Below, piece after piece: positions 46,331 to 55,097 of a stretch of 64,000 nucleotides of DNA. Origin of the DNA: Aquaticitalea lipolytica (lineage in GTDB: Bacteria > Bacteroidota > Bacteroidia > Flavobacteriales > Flavobacteriaceae). Each line of letters begins with the position of its first letter. The first letter of the stretch is position 1. Under the pieces are notes generated by a model that made no database searches, was not told the origin of the DNA, and saw only the letters and a list, made by a program, of their open reading frames with translations. The position numbers and the translations under genes are program-made. Location: the NCBI RefSeq assembly GCF_014641635.1, contig NZ_BMIC01000001.1, positions 998,641 through 1,062,640 on the forward strand. Direction: 5' to 3'.

Positions 46331-47704
46331 TTATAGTTCTTCTGCTTGATATGAAATTGCATTTTTATTAGTGATTAACAAATTACATAAACCAGCAATA
46401 ATTAAACTTATACCTGCTACTGTCATTGCATTTATTGCTTCTTCACCTAAAAGCCCAGAAATAAAATTAATACCTCCAAGAGCTGCAATAATTTGTGGTA
46501 TTACAATAAACATATTGAAGATTCCCATAATAACACCCATTTTTTTAGGGTCTACAGAACTTGATAACATTGCATAAGGCATTGATAAGATACTTCCCCA
46601 AGCAAAACCAATAAGTATAAAGCAGTACATTAAATTTTCAGGTGATGCATAATTCATTAAAATAAATCCTAGTCCACCAAATATCAAAGAAAACATATGA
46701 ACTAGCTTACGATTTATGTTCCTTTTTGATGTATATAAAACTAGTAATAAGGCAAATGCCATTGAAGACAAACCATAAATACCCATCGCAGAACCAACTA
46801 AATTTGAAGATTTTTGAAATGCAGTATTTGCTATATCAAAAGCTTGAGCTTGAGCAGGCAAATTCATATCATATGCTGCCTCAATTGGTGCTGGTGTTTT
46901 ATAAACGTGCTCTGTTAAAGCAGGATTTGCTAAACTCCACATAGTAAAAAAGGCAAACCATGAAAAGAACTGAATAACACCTAGCTTTTTCATTGTAAGA
47001 GGCATACTTCCAATATTATTTAAAATATCAGGAATAAAATTATTTTTTTTAGCCTTTTCACGTTCAAACTCTTCCATATCTTCTGGAGGATACTCTGTAG
47101 TTGTAAAGACAGTATATAATATACTAATCAAAAACACAAAAGCACCAATCGCAAATGCAATTTTCACTGACATAGGCACTACTCCCAAAGGTGCAGAATC
47201 ACTAACGCCGAGTTTAGAAACTAACCAAGGTAAATTACTAGCAATCCAAGTTCCTATTCCAATAATTAATGTTTGTACAACAAACCCATATGAACGCTGA
47301 GAGTTTGGTAGTTTATCGGCTACTAACGCTCTAAACGGTTCCATTGATATGTTAATGGATGCATCTAAAACCCATAAAAATCCTGCTGCAATCCAAAGCG
47401 CAGGAGAGTATGGTACAAAAAATAAAGCTAGAGAGCTTAAAATAGCTCCTATGAGAAAATATGGCCTGCGTCTTCCCCACTTAACACTCCAAGTTCTATC
47501 GCTTAGATACCCAATTATGGGCTGAACAAGCAAGCCTGTTAAAGGCGCAGCAATCCATAATAAAGGAATGGCGTCTTTTTCAGCTCCTAATGTTTGAAAT
47601 ATTCGAGACATGAAGCCTCCTTGTAAGGCAAAACCAAATTGGATTCCTAAAAAACCGAAACTCATGTTCCAGATTTCCCAAAATCCTAGTGTGCGCTTTT
47701 TCAT
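46331..47704 (-). CDS. MFS sugar (maltose-type) transporter, SLC45/GPH-like
   Basis: 457 residues with twelve hydrophobic segments. The loop 2-3 motif is GYLSDRTWSVKWGRRRPY, typical of SLC45 and glycoside-type carriers. GLLVQPIIG precedes it. In maltose loci of Bacteroidota this gene moves maltose or short malto-oligosaccharides from periplasm to cytosol. It opens the minus-strand operon; its 130-base upstream region holds an inverted repeat and a motif shared with the susC promoter region. Confidence 0.87.
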   Translation of the reverse strand: MKKRTLGFWEIWNMSFGFLGIQFGFALQGGFMSRIFQTLGAEKDAIPLLWIAAPLTGLLVQPIIGYLSDRTWSVKWGRRRPYFLIGAILSSLALFFVPYSPALWIAAGFLWVLDASINISMEPFRALVADKLPNSQRSYGFVVQTLIIGIGTWIASNLPWLVSKLGVSDSAPLGVVPMSVKIAFAIGAFVFLISILYTVFTTTEYPPEDMEEFEREKAKKNNFIPDILNNIGSMPLTMKKLGVIQFFSWFAFFTMWSLANPALTEHVYKTPAPIEAAYDMNLPAQAQAFDIANTAFQKSSNLVGSAMGIYGLSSMAFALLLVLYTSKRNINRKLVHMFSLIFGGLGFILMNYASPENLMYCFILIGFAWGSILSMPYAMLSSSVDPKKMGVIMGIFNMFIVIPQIIAALGGINFISGLLGEEAINAMTVAGISLIIAGLCNLLITNKNAISYQAEEL

Positions 47705-47729
47705 CTATAGTATGTTTAAATTAATACTA

Positions 47730-47753
47730 TTGATAAGCGATATTACTTATCAA
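47730..47753. promoter_or_regulatory. Inverted repeat upstream of the transporter operon
   Basis: TTGATAAG (47730-47737) and CTTATCAA (47746-47753) form a perfect 8-base inverted repeat with an 8-base spacer, 26 bases upstream of the transporter start. It could bind a dimeric regulator. It does not resemble the 16-bp LacI-type palindrome before susC. Confidence 0.4.
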
Positions 47754-47763
47754 AACTTATTAG

Positions 47764-47780
47764 TAGAAGTGAAAATATAA
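47764..47780. promoter_or_regulatory. 17-base motif shared with the susC upstream region (copy 1)
   Basis: TAGAAGTGAAAATATAA occurs here and again at 49107-49123, with further similarity on the left side. Both copies are in the two regulated intergenic regions of the alpha-glucan locus. Role unknown; a promoter element or second operator is possible. Confidence 0.4.
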
Positions 47781-47834
47781 GTTTTGATTATGGGATAAAG
47801 ATAGTAAAGTTTTTAAATTTGCAATATTAATTTT

Positions 47835-48875
47835 CTATTTGGTTGAATTTCTTTCTATTAATTCTGTCTCTATAACTACTGTTTGATACTGTTCCTCTTG
47901 GTCTTCGTGCTCTAATTTTTCTATTAGTAATTCTGCAGCTTTTTCGCCCATTTCTTGACCATGCTGACTAACTGTTGTAAGGCTTGGTGTAGCGTGTTTA
48001 GACAATACACCATCGGTAAAACCAATAAACTGAATATCATCTGGTATCCTCAGTCCACGTTTTCTAGCTACTTTCATTCCTATAATAGCATAGAGTTCGT
48101 TTACAGCAAAAACACCATCTATTTTTTTATTATTTAAAAATAATTGTTCTATTTCAGATTCTAGAGATATTAAATGATCTTCTGAAACTAATTCGTCGTC
48201 TACTTTTAATATTAAGTTAGAGTTTGGACTCATTTTATAATCTTCTAATGCTTCTAAATAGCCTTGAGTTCTTAACTTCCCGACACTAACATAGTCTTTA
48301 GTGGTAATAATAGCAACATGTTTACACCCATTAGATAATAGTTTGCTTACTGCATTTTTAGAGCCTTTTAAATCGTCAATGATAACTTTATCGCATTCTA
48401 TTTCATTAACTACTCTATCAAACATAACAATTGGCATCCCTTGGCTAATTGTTTCTTTAAAATGGTGATAATCTTGTTGCAATAATGTCTCTTTAGAGAT
48501 TGACAAAATAAAGCCATCAATACTACCATTTGCTAGCATTTGCATATTAATCACTTCTTTATCAAACGATTCGTTAGATAAACCAACAATTACATTATAT
48601 CCACGTTTGTTTGCAACTTGCTCAATACCTCGAATTACCTTTGAGAAAAAATGGTGTACTATTTCTGGAATTATAACTCCAATCGTTTTTGTTTTTCTGT
48701 TTTTAAGACTTAACGCAATATTATTAGGTCTATAATTATATAGCTTGGCAAAAGCCTGAACTTTTTCTCTAGTATCTTCACTTATTTCAATACTATTCCG
48801 TAACGCTTTTGAAACTGTTGATATTGAAACATCTAGTTCTCTTGCTATTTGCTTTAATGTTATTTTTTTCTTCAT
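47835..48875 (-). CDS. LacI-family transcriptional regulator
   Basis: 346 residues from the ATG at 48875; an open frame runs to 48962, but MKKKITLKQIARELD is the normal LacI start. The helix-turn-helix is VSISTVSKALRNS, followed by the hinge NNIALSLKNRKTKTIGVIIP and a periplasmic-binding-protein-like sensor domain. It sits between the transporter operon and divergent susC. The palindrome at 49034-49049 matches the operators of this family. It probably controls the alpha-glucan locus in response to a maltose-related sugar. Confidence 0.9.
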   Translation of the reverse strand: MKKKITLKQIARELDVSISTVSKALRNSIEISEDTREKVQAFAKLYNYRPNNIALSLKNRKTKTIGVIIPEIVHHFFSKVIRGIEQVANKRGYNVIVGLSNESFDKEVINMQMLANGSIDGFILSISKETLLQQDYHHFKETISQGMPIVMFDRVVNEIECDKVIIDDLKGSKNAVSKLLSNGCKHVAIITTKDYVSVGKLRTQGYLEALEDYKMSPNSNLILKVDDELVSEDHLISLESEIEQLFLNNKKIDGVFAVNELYAIIGMKVARKRGLRIPDDIQFIGFTDGVLSKHATPSLTTVSQHGQEMGEKAAELLIEKLEHEDQEEQYQTVVIETELIERNSTK

Positions 48876-49033
48876 TAAAATGATATATAAAAGGAGTAAA
48901 TCTTGCCTGAAATTGATTATTAAATTATTGCATTTCAACCATTTTAATTCCAAACACGACAATAAAGGTATTATTTTATTAATAATTCGGTAATATTTTC
49001 GTCAAAAACTAGCAATTTAAAAAAGTTGTCAAC

Positions 49034-49049
49034 ACGAAAACGTTTTCGT
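49034..49049. promoter_or_regulatory. Perfect 16-bp LacI-type operator
   Basis: ACGAAAACGTTTTCGT is a perfect palindrome with a central CG, the layout of LacI/PurR-class operators. It lies 112 bases upstream of the susC start and 158 bases from the regulator start, so it may control both. I saw no other copy in the locus. Confidence 0.75.
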
Positions 49050-49106
49050 AAAAACATAAAATTGAGCTAGCCAAAAATTAACATAAAATTTACATAAGTT
49101 TATAGC

Positions 49107-49123
49107 TAGAAGTGAAAATATAA
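49107..49123. promoter_or_regulatory. 17-base motif shared with the transporter upstream region (copy 2)
   Basis: The same TAGAAGTGAAAATATAA as at 47764-47780, here 38 bases upstream of the susC start and downstream of the operator. Given its position it may lie in the 5' leader or core promoter. Confidence 0.4.
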
Positions 49124-49160
49124 CGAAATAATTAAAAGCAACTAACTTTAAAAATATTGT

Positions 49161-52049
49161 ATGAAAACATTTTTAAATAGCTTATTGGTACTACTCTTTT
49201 TTATACCCTCAATACTGTTGGCTCAATCAACAGTTTCTGGTACTGTAACCGATAAAGCTAACGCATTACCTTTACCAGGTGTAAATATTTTAGTCAAAGG
49301 CACTTCTGTTGGAACAACTTCAGACTTTGACGGAAATTATACTATATCTGCTAAATCGGGTGACGTTATAGTTTTTTCTTACGTAGGCTTTAAGACTCAA
49401 GAAATAACTTATAACGGACAATCAAAATTAAATGTAACCTTAACCGAAGATGCAGCTCAACTAGATGAGATTGTATTAATTGGATATGGTTCAACAACAA
49501 AGCAAGATGCAACTGGGGCAGTTGAAAAAATTTCAACAGAAGAATTTAATAAAGGAGCTATTGTTTCGCCAGAACAACTGTTGGCTGGTAAATCTGCAGG
49601 TGTTCGTGTAACTTCTAATAATGGTGCTCCAGGTGGTGGATCAGAAATTAGAATTAGAGGTGGTGCATCTTTATCTGCTAACAACTCTCCATTGATTGTT
49701 GTTGATGGATTACCTTTAGATCAAAGAGGTGTTCAGGGTGTGAGAAATCAATTAAACGCAATTAACCCAAATGACATTGAAGATTTTGTGGTTTTAAAAG
49801 ATGCATCTGCAACAGCTATTTATGGTTCTAGAGCATCTAATGGTGTTATATTAATTACTACTAAAAAGGGAAGCGCAAATACTCCAATTAAATTTGAGTA
49901 TGATTTAAAGGCTTCTTCTTCACAGGTTAATGATTATGTAGATGTTTTAGATGCGACTCAGTTTAGAGCAATTGCTGAAACAGATACAAACTATAATGCA
50001 AGTTTACTTGGAAATTCAAATACTAACTGGCAAAAAGAAATTTACCAAACAGCTATTGGAGCAATTCATAATTTAACTGTATCTAAAGGGTATGAGAATT
50101 TTAATTATCGTATTAATTATAATCATACTTCGCAACAAGGTGTTTTAACTGGTGATTTATATGAGCGTAATGCATTAAACCTTTCGTTTGTGCAACGTTT
50201 ATTAAATAATGACCTTAAGTTAACATTAACAACAAAAGGCATTTTAGATGATAACAAATATGCTGACAATGGAGCCATTGGAGCTGCGGTAGCATTCGAT
50301 CCAACTCAATCAGTTTACAATGCCGATGGCACTTATTTTCAGTATACAGGAGAAAATTTAGCTCCTATTAATCCTGTTTTCACTTTAGAAAACAATAATA
50401 ATAGAGCTAGAAATAAACGAAACATTACAAATTTTAATTTAGACTATAAGTTTTGGTTTTTAAAAGAATTAACCTTTAATCTAAATGCTGGAATAGATTA
50501 TTCTGAATTAAATGGAAAGCAGTTTAATGCAGCTAGACCAACTAATTCAGCTAGTTTTCCTTATAAAAACTTCTATTCAGGGTTCAATCGTAATACTTTA
50601 CTAGATTTTTACTTTAACTACAAAAATAATCTAGAGTTAATAAATGCTAAAATTGATTTAACTGCTGGACATTCTTATCAAGAATTCTTTATTAAATCCA
50701 AACAAACAGAAACAGAAACAGCTACGACATTAGTAGTTAGAACCCCTGTAATTAATAGAAATGCTTTAGAATCTTATTTTGCACGTGTTAGTTTTGATAT
50801 AGCAGATAAATATCTTATTTCTGCTAGTTACAGACGCGATGGGTCATCTAGATTTGGACCTAAAAATAGATGGAGTAGTTTTCCAGGTGTATCTGTAGGT
50901 TGGAAATTAACAAACGAAGATTTTTTAAAAGATTCTTTCTTCTCTAGTTTAAAATTAAGAGCTGGTTGGGGAAAAACTGGTCAACAAGAAATTGGAGCAA
51001 ATTATGGATATTTAGGAGTTTACACTCCTGGTAGAAATGATGCAAGTGTTCAAATTGGCGATATATTTGTTAATACCTTACGCCCAGAAGAGTTTGATGA
51101 AAACTTAAAATGGGAAGAAACTTCACAATATAACTTAGCATTAGATTTCGGATTTTTCAATGACAGATTAACAGGTACTGTTGATGCTTATTACAGAGAA
51201 ACTGAGGATTTATTAGCAACTGTACCAACTCCTGCGGGTTCAAACCTTTCAGATTTATTGACTACAAATGTAGGTTCTGTATTAAGTAAGGGTATTGAAT
51301 TAAGCTTAAATGGCGAATTAGCAAAATCTGAAAATTTCAATTGGGATTTAGGAGTTAATGTTACATTACAAGAAAACAAAATCACAAAATTATCTTTAGG
51401 TAATGATCCAAACTTTTTAATTGCTCAAGGAGGCATCTCTGGTGGTGTTGGTAATAACATTCAACTATGGAGAGAAGGTTTAGATCCATCTACATTTTAT
51501 GTGTTTAGACAAGTTTATGATAATGCTGGTAACCCAATTGAAGGTGCTTATGTAGATGTAAATGGTGATAATCAAATTACTGAAGCCGATAAGCAAGCTT
51601 ATAAAAAGGCTTCGCCTGATGTTTTTGCAGGATTAACAAACACATTAACATATAAAAATTTAGACTTTAGTTTTACCTTCAGAGGTAGTTTTGGTAACTA
51701 TATGTATAATAATGTTGCTTCAGACAGAGGTAATATTACTACAGTTAATAATGCTCCTGGTAATTACTATCCAAATGCCCATGTTAGTGTTCTGTCTACA
51801 AACTTCAATAATCAAAATCTATTCTCAGATTTATATTTACAGCGTGCAGACTTTGTTAAACTAGATAACATTTCTATAGGCTATTTAGTTCCTGGAGAGA
51901 AAATAACATTTAGAGCTTCACTTACAGCTACTAATGTACTTACAATAACTAAATATGATGGATTAGATCCAGAAATATCAAACGGAATAGATAACAATTT
52001 TTATCCAAGACCACAAATGTATGTGCTAGGATTAAATTTCACATTTTAA
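49161..52049 (+). CDS. SusC/RagA-type TonB-dependent outer-membrane transporter
   Basis: 962 residues with a signal peptide (LLVLLFFIPSILLAQ). A carboxypeptidase-D-like domain follows (22-100, SGTVTDKANALPLPGVNILV). A TonB box region and plug come next (DEIVLIGYGSTTKQDATGAV, then IRIRGGASLSANNSPLIVVD), then a beta barrel ending in phenylalanine (YVLGLNFTF). It imports malto-oligosaccharides across the outer membrane with SusD. The gene starts the plus-strand arm of the locus. Confidence 0.95.
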   Translation: MKTFLNSLLVLLFFIPSILLAQSTVSGTVTDKANALPLPGVNILVKGTSVGTTSDFDGNYTISAKSGDVIVFSYVGFKTQEITYNGQSKLNVTLTEDAAQLDEIVLIGYGSTTKQDATGAVEKISTEEFNKGAIVSPEQLLAGKSAGVRVTSNNGAPGGGSEIRIRGGASLSANNSPLIVVDGLPLDQRGVQGVRNQLNAINPNDIEDFVVLKDASATAIYGSRASNGVILITTKKGSANTPIKFEYDLKASSSQVNDYVDVLDATQFRAIAETDTNYNASLLGNSNTNWQKEIYQTAIGAIHNLTVSKGYENFNYRINYNHTSQQGVLTGDLYERNALNLSFVQRLLNNDLKLTLTTKGILDDNKYADNGAIGAAVAFDPTQSVYNADGTYFQYTGENLAPINPVFTLENNNNRARNKRNITNFNLDYKFWFLKELTFNLNAGIDYSELNGKQFNAARPTNSASFPYKNFYSGFNRNTLLDFYFNYKNNLELINAKIDLTAGHSYQEFFIKSKQTETETATTLVVRTPVINRNALESYFARVSFDIADKYLISASYRRDGSSRFGPKNRWSSFPGVSVGWKLTNEDFLKDSFFSSLKLRAGWGKTGQQEIGANYGYLGVYTPGRNDASVQIGDIFVNTLRPEEFDENLKWEETSQYNLALDFGFFNDRLTGTVDAYYRETEDLLATVPTPAGSNLSDLLTTNVGSVLSKGIELSLNGELAKSENFNWDLGVNVTLQENKITKLSLGNDPNFLIAQGGISGGVGNNIQLWREGLDPSTFYVFRQVYDNAGNPIEGAYVDVNGDNQITEADKQAYKKASPDVFAGLTNTLTYKNLDFSFTFRGSFGNYMYNNVASDRGNITTVNNAPGNYYPNAHVSVLSTNFNNQNLFSDLYLQRADFVKLDNISIGYLVPGEKITFRASLTATNVLTITKYDGLDPEISNGIDNNFYPRPQMYVLGLNFTF

Positions 52050-52050
52050 T

Positions 52051-53679
52051 ATGAAAATTAATAATATTAAACACAAAGCTATGTTAAGAATAATTAAAAC
52101 AGTCTTTTTTGCCTTTATAATGATTGGGTTTATTCAATCATGTGAAAGCAATCTAGATTTGCAACCAGAAGACAATCGTCTTACTGCTGATGCTGTTTTT
52201 GAAGACCCAGCAGCATACAAAGCATTTTTAGCTAAAATATATGCAGGAATTTCTTTAAGTGGGCAACAAGGTCCAGCTGGTGACGCAGATTTATCTGGTT
52301 TAGATGAAGGATTTTCCAACTACTTAAGATTGTATTGGAAAATGCAAGAACTTACAACTGATGAAGCAATAATTGGTTGGAATGATGGAACTATAAAAGA
52401 TTTACATGCACAAACCTGGACATCAGGTAATGAGTTTATTCGTACTATGTACAGTAGATTATTTTATCAAGTAGCATTAACAAATGAGTTTTTACGTCAA
52501 ACAACAGATGCTAAATTAGATGCAAGAGGTGTTGATGCTGCATTAAGAGCAGAAATTCAAGATTACAGAGCTGAAGCTCGCTTTATGAGAGCTTTAACTT
52601 ACTGGCATGCAATGGATTTATTTGCTAATGTCCCATTTGTAACAGAAAATGACCCTATTGGAGCATTTTTACCACCACAAATACAAAGAGCAGATTTATT
52701 TGATTATGTAGAATCTGAACTGTTAGCTATAGAAAATGAAATAGTACCAGCAAGACAAAACGAATATGGTCGTGCTGACCAAGGTGTTGTTTGGATGCTT
52801 TTATCAAAACTCTATTTAAATGCTGAAGTATATACAACTACACCTCGCTACTCAGATGTAATTACGTATACAAATAAAGTAATTGGAGCTGGTTATTCTA
52901 TTTCAACAAATCCATATTACCATTTATTCTTAGCAGATAATAATACAAATGGCACTCAAACTGAGGTTATTTTTCCAATTGCTTTTGATGGTTTAAATAC
53001 TCAATCATTTGGTGGTATGACATTTTTAGTACACGCACCTGTTGGAGGGAGTATGACACCTTCTAACTACGGGATTAATGGTGGTTGGGCTGGAGTTAGA
53101 ACTACTGCAACTTTTGTTGAGCAATTTCCAGGAGAAGAAAATTCAGCAGATGGTAGAGCATTATTTTATACAGATGGTCAAACAAAAGCAATTGCAAATG
53201 TTTCACCTTTTACAAATGGTTTTGCAATTGAAAAATTTAGAAACGTAGATGTAAATGGTGTACAGGGTTCTGACTCTACTGGTGATTTTGCTGATACAGA
53301 TTTTCCAATGTTTAGATTAGCAGATGCATATTTAATGTATGCTGAGGCATATATAAGAGGTGGTGGAGGCTCTGCTGCAAATGCTGTTACTTATATTAAT
53401 CAACTACGAGTTAGAGCTTATGGCAATTCAACAGGAAATATTACACAGTCAGATTTAACTTTAAATTTCATTTTATCAGAACGTTCTAGAGAATTATTCT
53501 GGGAAGCTCATAGAAGAACTGACTTAATAAGATTTGGACAATTTTCTAGTCAAGGTATTTGGCCTTGGAAAGGAAACGTAGCACAAGGAGTAACAACTGA
53601 AAGTTTTAGAGATGTTATGCCAATTCCTGCTACAGATTTAGGTATAAATACCAACTTGCAACAAAATGAAGGATATTAA
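52051..53679 (+). CDS. SusD/RagB-type starch-binding lipoprotein
   Basis: Up to 542 residues. A start at 52081 (MLRIIKTVFFAFIMIG) gives a more usual lipoprotein signal ending FIQSC, while the first ATG is 2 bases after the susC stop. SusD features are YRAEARFMRALTYWHAMDLF, the TPR-like helices and RLADAYLMYAEAYIRGG plus LSERSRELFWEAHRRTDLIR near the end. It caps SusC and binds glucan at the cell surface. It overlaps the extended frame of the next gene. Confidence 0.95.
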   Translation: MKINNIKHKAMLRIIKTVFFAFIMIGFIQSCESNLDLQPEDNRLTADAVFEDPAAYKAFLAKIYAGISLSGQQGPAGDADLSGLDEGFSNYLRLYWKMQELTTDEAIIGWNDGTIKDLHAQTWTSGNEFIRTMYSRLFYQVALTNEFLRQTTDAKLDARGVDAALRAEIQDYRAEARFMRALTYWHAMDLFANVPFVTENDPIGAFLPPQIQRADLFDYVESELLAIENEIVPARQNEYGRADQGVVWMLLSKLYLNAEVYTTTPRYSDVITYTNKVIGAGYSISTNPYYHLFLADNNTNGTQTEVIFPIAFDGLNTQSFGGMTFLVHAPVGGSMTPSNYGINGGWAGVRTTATFVEQFPGEENSADGRALFYTDGQTKAIANVSPFTNGFAIEKFRNVDVNGVQGSDSTGDFADTDFPMFRLADAYLMYAEAYIRGGGGSAANAVTYINQLRVRAYGNSTGNITQSDLTLNFILSERSRELFWEAHRRTDLIRFGQFSSQGIWPWKGNVAQGVTTESFRDVMPIPATDLGINTNLQQNEGY

Positions 53680-53692
53680 AAAAAATAAACAA

Positions 53693-55030
53693 ATGAAAAA
53701 TTTAAAAATTTTAGGATTATTAATTATAGCCTTATTAGGTTTTAATTCTTGCGAAACTCAAGATGATGTTGTTTTTATAGCACAAGAAACTGAAGGTTTT
53801 GTTTTCACGAACTCTACTCAAGCTAACTATATATTAACTACTGGAACTGCCAGTAATTTAGCAGAAAGATTTACTTGGAATAATGCTGATTTTGAAGTTC
53901 CAACAAATATTACTTATGAGCTACAACGCTCCATTATGGGTGATTTTAGTGATTTAGTAGTCTTAGGTTCTACAAACGGAAACGAACTTGCTGTTACTAT
54001 AGGTCAAATGATGAGTATTGCTACAGAAGCTGGTTTGGATGCAAATCCAAATACAGCTGAACCAAATACAGGAGCATTTTCTGTAAGGTTAAGAGCTTAT
54101 GTTGGTAATGGAGGTTCAACAGAAGTATTTTCTGATGTAAAAACCATTTCAGTTGAGTTATTAGAAAATACAGGTGGTGGAAGCGGAATAACACCTTCAA
54201 CTTGGGGAGTTGTTGGTTCTGGTTATAATAATTGGGGAGCTTTTGCAGATGGTGTATTCTATACAACTAGTACTGCAGATGTATTTGTAGCTTATGTAAC
54301 TTTAGTAACAGGCGAAATTAAATTTAGAGAAAATAATGATTGGGGAAATAATTTTGGAGATACTGGTGCTGATGGGACTTTAGACGCTGGAGGAGATAAT
54401 ATAGCTGTTACTGCTGGTAATTATAAAATTACTTTAAACTTAAGCAACAACACTTATACTATGGAAGCATTTTCGTGGGGAGTAGTTGGCTCTGGTTATA
54501 ATGATTGGGGAAATGCTGGTCCAGATGCTAAATTTTATTACGATTATACAACAGATACTTTTAAAGTTGGTGTAAAGCTTCTAACTGGTGATATTAAGTT
54601 TAGAATGAACAATACTTGGGTAACAGATTTTGGTGATACTGGTGCAGATGGTACATTAGATGCTGGTGGAGACAATATTGCTGTGACAGCAGGACATTAT
54701 ACTATTTCTTTAGACTTTAATGCTGGTACATACTCAATAGATACTGATGATGTATGGGGAGTTGTTGGGTCTGGTTATAATAATTGGGGAGCAACTCCAG
54801 ATTTTGCCTTGACAGAAACTGAACCTGATGTTTGGGTTGGTGATATAGCAACTTTTGTCGCAGGTGAAATTAAATTTAGAGTCAATAATGATTGGGGAAC
54901 TAATTATGGTGATACTGGTGCAGATGGCACTTTAGATGATGGTGGAGACAATATTGCTGTTACTGCTGGTTTATATAGAGTTAAACTAGATTTAGCCAAT
55001 GGAACTTATAAATTAAATAAAGTTCAATAA
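53693..55030 (+). CDS. SusE/SusF-like glucan-binding lipoprotein with three tandem modules
   Basis: About 445 residues from the ATG at 53693; the frame is open from 53666 but this ATG gives a lipoprotein signal (IALLGFNSC). The N-terminal 165 residues form a SusE-type domain. Three modules of about 91-93 residues follow, each with WGVVGSGYNxWG, EIKFR or DIKFR, GDTGADGTLD and GGDNIAVTAG. Such modules bind starch in SusE and SusF. It lies directly after susD and is followed by a terminator. Confidence 0.88.
   Translation: MKNLKILGLLIIALLGFNSCETQDDVVFIAQETEGFVFTNSTQANYILTTGTASNLAERFTWNNADFEVPTNITYELQRSIMGDFSDLVVLGSTNGNELAVTIGQMMSIATEAGLDANPNTAEPNTGAFSVRLRAYVGNGGSTEVFSDVKTISVELLENTGGGSGITPSTWGVVGSGYNNWGAFADGVFYTTSTADVFVAYVTLVTGEIKFRENNDWGNNFGDTGADGTLDAGGDNIAVTAGNYKITLNLSNNTYTMEAFSWGVVGSGYNDWGNAGPDAKFYYDYTTDTFKVGVKLLTGDIKFRMNNTWVTDFGDTGADGTLDAGGDNIAVTAGHYTISLDFNAGTYSIDTDDVWGVVGSGYNNWGATPDFALTETEPDVWVGDIATFVAGEIKFRVNNDWGTNYGDTGADGTLDDGGDNIAVTAGLYRVKLDLANGTYKLNKVQ
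54200..55027 (+). repeat. Three tandem coding repeats of about 275 bases
   Basis: The repeats start at about 54200, 54473 and 54752. The segment encoding GDTGADGTLDxGGDNIAVTAG is nearly unchanged in all three, while the first 40 residues of each vary more. This suggests recent duplication or conversion within the gene. Confidence 0.9.
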
Positions 55031-55047
55031 TAATATTATAAAAAATT

Positions 55048-55078
55048 AAAGGGCTGATAGTACACATCAGCCCTTTTT
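55048..55078 (+). terminator. Rho-independent terminator after the susE-like gene
   Basis: AAAGGGCTGAT and ATCAGCCCTTT pair across a 7-base loop and are followed by TTT. It separates the susCDE transcript from the secreted amylase, perhaps only partly. Confidence 0.85.
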
Positions 55079-55097
55079 CAATTAAAAAATATTTGCT

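Noticed and set aside
48876-48962. N-terminal extension of the LacI regulator
   Set aside because: The extra 29 residues are hydrophobic and unlike the family; the internal ATG at 48875 begins directly at the normal helix-turn-helix start.
54021-54266. Minus-strand open frame inside the SusE-like gene
   Set aside because: It lies opposite a strongly supported coding region and its leucine/histidine-rich composition is what the reverse of that region would give.
54200-55027. A CRISPR-like or satellite repeat
   Set aside because: The repeats are about 275 bases, in frame, and encode protein modules; there are no spacers or cas genes.
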